The notes below the pieces were generated by a model, which did no database searches, was not told where the DNA came from, and saw nothing but the letters and a program-made list of their open reading frames with translations. The position numbers and the translations under genes were made by a program. 40,991 nt of DNA. Source: a virus. How positions within the stretch are numbered: the stretch's first letter is position 1; the number at the start of each line of letters is the position of its first letter. Positions 35,869 through 40,991 of the stretch are shown here, piece by piece. The DNA lies in the IMG/VR virus record IMGVR_UViG_3300031784_000069, positions 1 to 40,991 of that record, one strand, 5' to 3'.

Positions 35869-36279
35869 TTATAGTCCAAATATTTTATAAATATCATTAC
35901 TCCAATTTATTGTAATTGAAATAATATCTGTAGTAGCGGTTACTGGTAAGCCAGTTGCCGTATCGATGTATGCAATTAGTCTAGAAGTAGAAGCGGTACC
36001 AGTATCTCTATATATAACCAAATAAGAAAAACCAGAATTGCCGTAATCTTCTATTGTTATGTTTTCTGCATCGAATATACCAAGGGAGGTAGATTTGCCA
36101 GTCAAAACATTTGAATACGCTGCAATGGCAGCACCTGATATGTCTGATAAAAATTCATGGGTGTTTAAGTTTACAGAATAAGTGCTCTTAACTAAAGCTA
36201 CCTTAATATTATTATCAGTTAGATCTAAAAGACCTTCTAATAACGCCTCTTTAGCTTTAGCGTAAAGTGCGTTAGCCAT
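35869..36279 (-). CDS. Small phage structural protein (MANALY family-like)
   Basis: This 136-residue protein starts MANALYAKAKEALLEGLLDLTDNNIKVALVKSTYSVNL and continues with THEFLSDISGAAIAAYS. Proteins with this layout are frequent in phage structural regions and are usually annotated only as hypothetical or minor tail/head proteins. The start is set at ATG 36279, sharing one base with the previous stop (TGATG). The GTG one codon upstream is less likely. It is beta-rich and lacks membrane or catalytic motifs. Next to fiber genes, it may be an adaptor. The role is unknown. Confidence 0.75.
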   Translation of the reverse strand: MANALYAKAKEALLEGLLDLTDNNIKVALVKSTYSVNLNTHEFLSDISGAAIAAYSNVLTGKSTSLGIFDAENITIEDYGNSGFSYLVIYRDTGTASTSRLIAYIDTATGLPVTATTDIISITINWSNDIYKIFGL

Positions 36280-37052
36280 CACGGACCAACTTCTGAAGAA
36301 ACAATTACCCTATATTTATATCCAGACTCAAAATATGTTTTACCATCTGTAGCATAAACTGGCGTTGCGTCATCAGATGGAAAATCTACATAGACATCTG
36401 CTCTCCATGAGTGCATTGATACCTGTGCGTCAACGGATTCCCATCTAGAAGGTGTTTTTTGTATCTTCTTTCTTTGAGCCTTAAAATACTTTGAAGTTAA
36501 AAAGTTTGATGCGGGACGGGAACTAAAGTTTATGGTAACTCTTCCATTGTTTTCGTCATTATTTAAATAGAAACTGCCGGTTGAAGGATCTGTTGAAATA
36601 ATATAAAAGTCTGGATTTTTTGCTAATATTTGATAACCAGTTTCTATATCAACTCGAACCGACTTGTCTTCAATGAGAACTTCATTAAGAACAGTTCCCT
36701 GAGTTTCCTGCAGAACTGATGGAGTAGCTGAATTTGTTTGGCTAGTAAAACTGATTTGCTCTTGCGGTACAGTGAGACCAGAGGAATCAACTAAATTAGA
36801 AACTTTTACAATATAATCTGAATTAGAAGAAAGTACAACATTCCAATAAAGAGTTAAAGTTCTGCTGATTTGATTATAATCTGTTATTGTATTTATTGTT
36901 CTAAAAGGAGAACTAATTTGAACTGGCGTTGCAGTGTCTGTAAAAAGGGTAAAATTTGCATTAACTAATGATGCTATTTTTATTGTTCTACCAAATTTAA
37001 TATTAACTGTATTAACAGTTACGGTAGCGTTGTCTATTAGATACAAGCTCAC
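36279..37052 (-). CDS. Ig-like structural protein, possible head/neck decoration
   Basis: This 257-residue beta-rich protein has residues about 15-105 shaped like a bacterial Ig-like domain of the SbsA type: KFGRTIKIASLVNANFTLF, then RTLTLYWNVVL, SDYIVKVSNLVDSSGLTVP and a closing ISFTSQ. The C-terminal half has further strands (DFYIISTDPSTGSFYLN; SWRADVYVDFPSDD; YKYRVIVSSE). It starts with GTG at 37052, immediately after an in-frame TGA, with GGAG eight bases upstream. It is the first gene after the capsid terminator and has a candidate promoter 21 bases upstream. A decoration or fiber-base role is likely; no exact family is recognised. Confidence 0.75.
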   Translation of the reverse strand: MSLYLIDNATVTVNTVNIKFGRTIKIASLVNANFTLFTDTATPVQISSPFRTINTITDYNQISRTLTLYWNVVLSSNSDYIVKVSNLVDSSGLTVPQEQISFTSQTNSATPSVLQETQGTVLNEVLIEDKSVRVDIETGYQILAKNPDFYIISTDPSTGSFYLNNDENNGRVTINFSSRPASNFLTSKYFKAQRKKIQKTPSRWESVDAQVSMHSWRADVYVDFPSDDATPVYATDGKTYFESGYKYRVIVSSEVGP

Positions 37053-37073
37053 TCAACACACTCCATCAATGAA

Positions 37074-37090
37074 ATCTATTTTAATAGTAA
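37074..37090 (-). promoter_or_regulatory. Candidate promoter, copy 2 of an exact 17-base repeat
   Basis: TTACTATTAAAATAGAT on the minus strand ends 21 bases before the GTG start at 37052. An identical 17-mer ends 20 bases before the protease gene at 40689. The same distance to a gene start, and its place right after a terminator, support a promoter or other control element. No clear -35 box is seen. Confidence 0.5.
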
Positions 37091-37104
37091 TAAACAAAAC
37101 AGAA

Positions 37105-37142
37105 TAAAAGCAGAGGGGGTGGCGGATTTCTCCACCACCCCC
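37105..37142 (-). terminator. Rho-independent terminator after the major capsid gene
   Basis: On the minus strand a GC-rich 12-base-pair stem (TCCACCACCCCC at 37131-37142 with GGGGGTGGCGGA at 37115-37126, one mismatch) closes a four-base loop. A T-rich stretch with TTTT follows within ten bases. It lies 47 bases after the capsid stop and before a candidate promoter. Confidence 0.8.
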
Positions 37143-37147
37143 AAGCT

Positions 37148-37178
37148 TTAGGGTAATTTGTAACTATAACGACCCTAA
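37148..37178. repeat. Second inverted repeat after the capsid gene
   Basis: TTAGGGT (37148-37154) and ACCCTAA (37172-37178) form a perfect 7-base inverted repeat with a 17-base loop, between the capsid stop and the terminator. It has no T-run of its own. It could protect the capsid mRNA 3' end or help termination. Confidence 0.5.
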
Positions 37179-37188
37179 GGTTTGTTTA

Positions 37189-38247
37189 TCAGGTTGCCTC
37201 GTTAGTAACCATGATTTCATAGTTACGGCTGAGTCTGACGTTCTTGGCTACGGTAATACCCTCGCCATCGCCAAGCATTACGATGTCGTAACGCTCCTTC
37301 ATCTTAAGTGAACGAAGATCACGGCTAGGATCGTCAAACTGATCGGTGCTCATGTCATCCTTGACCAAAAGTGTTCCCACTTCGTTACGGTCAATGAGGA
37401 ATAGGTCTGACTTAGCTGCTGTTGCGCCACTCTTAGCGGTGAAGCTTACGAATGGTGAAACAAGAACATTTAGACCCATTGGGGCTGTTGCGTTAAGGGC
37501 GCCGTCAGCTGACTGAGGACGATATCCCCAGCTTGTGCCAACTCCTGAAGCTGCACCACCGGCGTGGAAGATGGAATCCTTAAGGAATACCGACCACATG
37601 AGGGGGTGGAGAATGAAGTCTGTTGGTACATGATTTTCAGCCATAAGTACAGCAGCCATGTCTACAATGTCGTCCCAGGTGATTGTCTTATTGGCAACGC
37701 CATTAATGTCAAGACCTGTTGTGTCATCATATGAACCGCTATCGTTATCAAAAACGATAGTAGCTGCATCCTTGAAGCGACTAAGAGCGATTTGCTCTTT
37801 TAGGCGAGCCATAGCGCGACCGGCTGCGCGAACATGTAGACCGACAATGTCCCAAAGTGAGTCAGCGATAACTTCCTCGGTGAAAGCTAGCTTTACACCT
37901 TTCTTTGAAACCTTGCCCTCTACCTGCTTTGCGAAGGCGAGTGCTTGCTCTGGATATTCTTGGCCTTCTGGAATCTCAGCCGCTTGGATAGCATTGACTG
38001 CTGGGAACTCCAAAGAACGCCCCTTACCGAGACGAACTGTGGAAAGCAGGGGGGTCACAAGAAGCTGTGGCTCAGCTGCTTCTCTTAGCGTACGAGAGAG
38101 AACCTTGGGGAAAAGGGCTGCTGCATCTGGTGAAGCAAAAGCCTCCTTAATGGTTACTCTGTTGTCTGCATCGATATACCCGTCCTCAGTCAGTGCAGTC
38201 TCCCAAGCTGGGAGACCAGAGAGGAGCTCTTGGATTGTCTTACTCAT
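37189..38247 (-). CDS. Major capsid protein (HK97-fold type)
   Basis: This 352-residue protein is the probable main shell subunit. It follows the protease/scaffold and decoration genes, the standard order. Its layout fits the HK97-fold family: helical N-arm (about 1-60, LPAWETALTEDGYIDADN then FPKVLSRTLREAAEP), LLSTVRLGKGRSLEFPA, EEVIADSLWDIVGLHVRAAGRAMARLKEQIALSRF (spine helix region, about 123-157), WDDIVDMAAVLMAE and TDFILHPLMWSVFL. The last third, with DLFLIDRNEVGTLLV and MKERYDIVMLGDGEGI, is typical of phage capsid C-termini. The ATG at 38247 has AGGAGG 12 bases upstream, with a palindrome between. High GC codon choice and a terminator after it fit very high expression. Confidence 0.93.
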   Translation of the reverse strand: MSKTIQELLSGLPAWETALTEDGYIDADNRVTIKEAFASPDAAALFPKVLSRTLREAAEPQLLVTPLLSTVRLGKGRSLEFPAVNAIQAAEIPEGQEYPEQALAFAKQVEGKVSKKGVKLAFTEEVIADSLWDIVGLHVRAAGRAMARLKEQIALSRFKDAATIVFDNDSGSYDDTTGLDINGVANKTITWDDIVDMAAVLMAENHVPTDFILHPLMWSVFLKDSIFHAGGAASGVGTSWGYRPQSADGALNATAPMGLNVLVSPFVSFTAKSGATAAKSDLFLIDRNEVGTLLVKDDMSTDQFDDPSRDLRSLKMKERYDIVMLGDGEGITVAKNVRLSRNYEIMVTNEAT

Positions 38248-38250
38248 CTT

Positions 38251-38262
38251 AGGAATATTCCT
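38251..38262. promoter_or_regulatory. Palindrome in the capsid translation start region
   Basis: AGGAATATTCCT is a perfect 12-base palindrome lying between, and partly overlapping, the strong AGGAGG site (38260-38265) and the capsid ATG. It stretches the spacing to 12 bases, longer than usual. A translational control role is possible but unproven. Confidence 0.3.
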
Positions 38263-38280
38263 CCTGTGTTGTTGTTTTTA

Positions 38281-39051
38281 TTAGAGTGTCAAATTGACGC
38301 GGAATGCACCAATGACATTGTATACGTCCAAGTTAGCACGAATACCGAGCTTGCCACTGTAGCTTCCGCTACGGGTAAGTTCGTATACTGTCTTTAGTGC
38401 ACCTGGATCTGATGGAAGCTGCATGTAGCTGAGGAGGCCATCGTCAAAGTTTGTAGCAAACTTTTCGACTTCGACAACCTTACCTACCTGCAAGTAGCTG
38501 TAAACAGCGCTGCTATTATAGAAATCGGCAGCTGCTGCGGCTACTGGGCGTCCCATGAAGTCGGAACGGATTAGTGAACCGACTGTTACGTCGTCATTAA
38601 TGCCAGCAACCATTGGATACTCTACATAGCCGTGAGTGATAAAGCCAGCACCTTGCGATGTGCCCTTGTCAAATGGTCTGTAGAGATCATATTGTGCGCA
38701 ACCAATCGGAATTGACCGAGCTGCTACAGTAACTGTATCAGATGATCCACTCGTTGATGTTGGCGTAGCGCCATCTAGTGGGTCCCAAGAAGGCATTACG
38801 TCGCCCCAGCTCTTGCTTGAAGATGTTCCGTTAGCTGGAACAATACGAGCATCACCGTTGGCGTCGGCAACCACTGAAAGAATAGTACCCTTTGGAATGA
38901 CGATCTCAAAGCGATCATCTTCACTGTCCAAATACCATGTTGGCAAGCCGGGGTGGGGCAGTAAGTATGCACTGGGGGCTACACCCTCAGAAACAACGAA
39001 GCGACCAGCACCTGTCTTGCTATGAACCTTGCGGAACTTTGCTAAACTCAT
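38281..39051 (-). CDS. Putative capsid decoration / minor capsid protein
   Basis: This 256-residue beta-rich protein lies between the protease-scaffold and the major capsid gene, the place where many phages encode a decoration (head-stabilising) protein. It starts at ATG 39051 behind a strong AAGGAG site. Visible features are FRKVHSKTGAGRFVVSEGV, an IPKGTILSVVADANGDARIVPANG strand pair of the kind seen in decoration proteins, several Gly/Ser turns, and YVEYPMVAGINDDVTVGSLI. No membrane segment or enzyme motif is seen. Codon choice matches the capsid gene, suggesting similar abundance. An alternative is a second capsid subunit. Confidence 0.65.
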   Translation of the reverse strand: MSLAKFRKVHSKTGAGRFVVSEGVAPSAYLLPHPGLPTWYLDSEDDRFEIVIPKGTILSVVADANGDARIVPANGTSSSKSWGDVMPSWDPLDGATPTSTSGSSDTVTVAARSIPIGCAQYDLYRPFDKGTSQGAGFITHGYVEYPMVAGINDDVTVGSLIRSDFMGRPVAAAAADFYNSSAVYSYLQVGKVVEVEKFATNFDDGLLSYMQLPSDPGALKTVYELTRSGSYSGKLGIRANLDVYNVIGAFRVNLTL

Positions 39052-39069
39052 TTTTTATCTCCTTAATTA

Positions 39070-39822
39070 TTAAAGTTTACGTCTACCCATAAGGGCATCT
39101 ACTAGAACTTGCTCAAAAGAATCTACAGGAGAACCAGGCTTGCTGATTTCCTCTTCTTTGTCAAGAGTCAATACATTATCTTCGGATTCAGTTACCTCTG
39201 CTTCAGAAGTAACCTCAGGCATGCCAGCAAAATTAGAAAGTCTCTTATTTACTTTTACTGGAGTCTTAGCTAAATCTCTGAGAGTATCAGCCAATGAAGA
39301 AGCTGTGCGAGTAGCATGCTCTTCAATAAGCTTTTCGCGATCATCAACAGACTCTAAGCCCAAGCCGACCTTAGTATCAACAACTCTTTCAACTAGAGTT
39401 CTATGCAGAGCGCTTTTGAGCTTTGCATTTTCTTCTTCAAGAAGCTTAATTCTTGCCTTAAGTGTGTCAGCATCTTGCTCAACGCCCTCTTTGTTATCGC
39501 TGAGCTCACTGGCCTCTTCGGCATCTTCTTGACTCTCATCAGTCTTTTCGACCGATGACTCTTCTGGCTTTTCAGCATTTTCGGAATCTACAGTTTGTAC
39601 ATCCGCCTCTTCTGAATCGTCAGCTGAGTTCTCTTCTTCCGAGCCCGTTTCTACAGACTCTTCTGAAACCTCTTCAGTCTTTTCTTCTGAAGCCTCTTCG
39701 ACAACCTTTTCGTCAGTTGTAGCTGAAGGCTCTTCGGAAGAAGAAGCTGCTATATTAGAGAGATCCTCGCTTAGCCCTTCGGCTACAGCTAGAATATCTT
39801 CTTCTTTATTAACATCTTTCAT
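39070..39822 (-). CDS. Nested scaffold protein from an internal in-frame start (predicted)
   Basis: Within the protease-scaffold gene, codon 290 is ATG (39822), preceded by GAGGAG nine bases upstream. It is a strong ribosome binding site inside coding sequence. Starting here would give a separate 250-residue acidic protein without the protease: an acidic Glu/Ser-rich region, a coiled coil (ADTLKARIKLLEEENAKLKS) and a short C-terminal tail that could bind capsid. Other phages make scaffold this way (lambda C and Nu3). The two Glu codons forming the site are GAG while the Glu codons just before it are GAA, which hints at selection. Internal initiation is inferred, not shown. Confidence 0.6.
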   Translation of the reverse strand: MKDVNKEEDILAVAEGLSEDLSNIAASSSEEPSATTDEKVVEEASEEKTEEVSEESVETGSEEENSADDSEEADVQTVDSENAEKPEESSVEKTDESQEDAEEASELSDNKEGVEQDADTLKARIKLLEEENAKLKSALHRTLVERVVDTKVGLGLESVDDREKLIEEHATRTASSLADTLRDLAKTPVKVNKRLSNFAGMPEVTSEAEVTESEDNVLTLDKEEEISKPGSPVDSFEQVLVDALMGRRKL

Positions 39823-40689
39823 GCTATGAGTCTCCTCAGAATTATTTTTTTCAGAATCTTCATTGGATAGTAATGAATTAGCATTACTTATATAACTTTC
39901 ACTTTCCTGAAGGGCCAACGCAGTTAAAAATGCGCCCTTTAAATGTAAGTAAATGGGTTTCGATTCCTTCTTCTTCATGTCGGAAAGAATTGATCTATTT
40001 TCCTCAATTGAAATAATATCTTCATTATCCATGCTGAGGACAAACGCAGCGCTTTTTGCAATCCAACCTTCAGAGTCTGAGATTTCGGTTTTTCCATCTT
40101 GTATTTTTGTGGATCTCACTCCGGATTTTTGATCTGCCGGCTGATTTACAAAAGAGTATTCCTTGAAGGAAATATCCTGCATATCAATGTATGCTAGCTT
40201 GCCCTTGTAAACCTTGCCCTTTTTAAACTTAGGCATACGGGGACGACCTGAGTCATCTTCTCTCGCTAGATCTTCACCAGAAATACTACAAACAGCCTTT
40301 GTAGCCCTTCCTCCAACCGAACCCGTCAAGTATCTCTTATCGATAACCTTTTGGGCTGCAACAGGATCAGTGATTGCAATTTGCAATCTAACAAAAGCGC
40401 TTCCATCTGACTCTTTGTCCATCTTGGCAGCCATTACCCTGCCAATAGGCTCTGTATTTAAGTCATGATTAAGAATAATTGGCTTTGGATAAGGCTCAAC
40501 CCATGATTGGAGTGCCTTCTCCAACTCTATGGCTGAATAATGATTATAATTAGAAGTCAAGCCCTCGTGTATTGCGGCGACCTCTATAATCAAGCCGTGC
40601 CTGGAGTTAAATGATTCTGAAAAATCTATATCTGATTTTGAAAAATCAGGAAGCTGTAATGTAAAGTTTTCTACAAAATCAAAAGACAT
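39070..40689 (-). CDS. Prohead protease fused to scaffold (539 aa)
   Basis: This protein probably cleaves scaffold and capsid proteins during head maturation. Residues 30-200 form a U35/HK97-type serine protease: IILNHDLNTEPIGRV carries His75, YLTGSVGGRA carries Ser124, and ISFKEYSFVNQPADQ carries Glu177 in the typical late strand, so a catalytic set is visible. Residues about 270-420 are extremely acidic and disordered. Residues about 425-455 form a coiled coil, with a C-terminal tail ending in LVDALMGRRKL. This second half looks like a scaffold. The ATG at 40689 has AGGGG upstream and a candidate promoter 20 bases before it. Protease and scaffold often sit on separate or nested genes; here they are in one frame. 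Confidence 0.88.
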   Translation of the reverse strand: MSFDFVENFTLQLPDFSKSDIDFSESFNSRHGLIIEVAAIHEGLTSNYNHYSAIELEKALQSWVEPYPKPIILNHDLNTEPIGRVMAAKMDKESDGSAFVRLQIAITDPVAAQKVIDKRYLTGSVGGRATKAVCSISGEDLAREDDSGRPRMPKFKKGKVYKGKLAYIDMQDISFKEYSFVNQPADQKSGVRSTKIQDGKTEISDSEGWIAKSAAFVLSMDNEDIISIEENRSILSDMKKKESKPIYLHLKGAFLTALALQESESYISNANSLLSNEDSEKNNSEETHSMKDVNKEEDILAVAEGLSEDLSNIAASSSEEPSATTDEKVVEEASEEKTEEVSEESVETGSEEENSADDSEEADVQTVDSENAEKPEESSVEKTDESQEDAEEASELSDNKEGVEQDADTLKARIKLLEEENAKLKSALHRTLVERVVDTKVGLGLESVDDREKLIEEHATRTASSLADTLRDLAKTPVKVNKRLSNFAGMPEVTSEAEVTESEDNVLTLDKEEEISKPGSPVDSFEQVLVDALMGRRKL

Positions 40690-40709
40690 GTATTCCCCTA
40701 TTTATTAAT

Positions 40710-40726
40710 ATCTATTTTAATAGTAA
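40710..40726 (-). promoter_or_regulatory. Candidate promoter, copy 1 of an exact 17-base repeat
   Basis: TTACTATTAAAATAGAT on the minus strand, identical to the copy at 37074-37090, ends 20 bases before the protease ATG. TACTAT could act as a -10 box; no good -35 is seen. It lies in a 76-base AT-rich gap after the glycosyltransferase-like gene. That gap has no other feature and no clear terminator. Confidence 0.5.
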
Positions 40727-40765
40727 GTTTGTTTTTATAACATTGAACAATTTTATATAAATATA

Positions 40766-40991
40766 TCACACTTTAGTATAGTTTTCAAATATTAGCGCTG
40801 ATCTTTCATCCCCGTGCTTCAAAAATGACCCATACATTAACTCAGACATTATGTGTGGAGCATAAATGTATGAAGCGCAGAATAAATTATAACCAGCCTC
40901 TTTACACTCCCATGACCAACCTACATCCTCACCTTGCTCATGGACACTGTAATCTATATTTGAATATACTTTCTTGTTCATCATTTTTGCA
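40766..40991 (-). CDS. Glycosyltransferase-like protein, C-terminal fragment
   Basis: The frame is open from the right edge to a TGA at 40766. An ATG at 40984 is near the edge, but the frame continues past it, so the true start is probably outside. The 75 visible residues contain GEDVGWSWECKEAGYNLFCA followed by a late His (APHIMSE). This matches the last part of the catalytic domain of family-2-like glycosyltransferases, where an Asp of an ED-type motif is the general base and a C-terminal His helps bind metal. It may add sugars to phage proteins or host surface sugars. Being only a fragment, the assignment is moderate. Confidence 0.6.
   Translation of the reverse strand, partial: AKMMNKKVYSNIDYSVHEQGEDVGWSWECKEAGYNLFCASYIYAPHIMSELMYGSFLKHGDERSALIFENYTKV

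Noticed and set aside
37658-38284. Plus-strand open frame of 208 codons opposite the capsid gene
   Set aside because: It is antisense to the well supported capsid gene; its length is explained by the GC-rich codon use there.

Overview
The window is part of the virion-structure region of a tailed double-stranded DNA phage with a contractile tail (a myovirus). Every supportable gene lies on the minus strand, so transcription runs from the right edge (40991) to the left edge (1). Genes are packed tightly, with gaps of a few bases or short overlaps. Most starts carry good AAGGAG-type ribosome binding sites, the DNA is AT-rich, and there are no tRNA or rRNA genes, insertion sequences or CRISPR arrays. 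Three very large proteins (3706, 1694 and 2231 residues) suggest a large-genome phage with a long tail. The host cannot be named from this sequence. Strong Shine-Dalgarno sites and GTG/TTG starts fit a bacterial host that uses canonical initiation. The fiber-like proteins resemble families common in aquatic phages.

Head region (about 36-41 kb, transcribed first): the C-terminal end of a glycosyltransferase-like protein; a prohead protease fused to an acidic coiled-coil scaffold, with a strong internal start that could also make the scaffold alone; a probable capsid decoration protein; and the HK97-fold-type major capsid protein, followed by a GC-rich terminator. A cassette of Ig-like and fiber-like proteins follows (33-37 kb). 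This is an unusual position, between the capsid gene and the head-tail connector.

Neck and tail region (24-33 kb): a connector protein with an Ig-like N-terminus, a small putative head-closure protein, a first sheath-like protein that also has an Ig-like N-terminus, a putative tail terminator, the main tail sheath, and three tube-fold proteins. Two tandem paralogous small proteins follow, in the position of tail-assembly chaperones.

Giant tail proteins (1-24 kb): a 2231-residue probable tape measure, a 1694-residue helical protein with one C-terminal hydrophobic segment, a small basic Ser/Lys-rich protein, and a 3706-residue baseplate/hub protein. The hub appears to combine two tube-like domains, a gp27-type hub domain, a barrel-like segment, Gly/Ala-rich hydrophobic stretches and a staphylococcal-nuclease-like domain. 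A further unknown gene starts at 634 and runs off the left edge.

Regulation: a 17-base motif is repeated exactly about 20 bases before the protease gene and before the first fiber-cassette gene. A related motif precedes the main sheath gene. Terminators follow the capsid gene and the first tube gene. Together these could set off the abundant proteins (decoration, capsid, sheath, tube) as strongly expressed sub-units of one long late operon.
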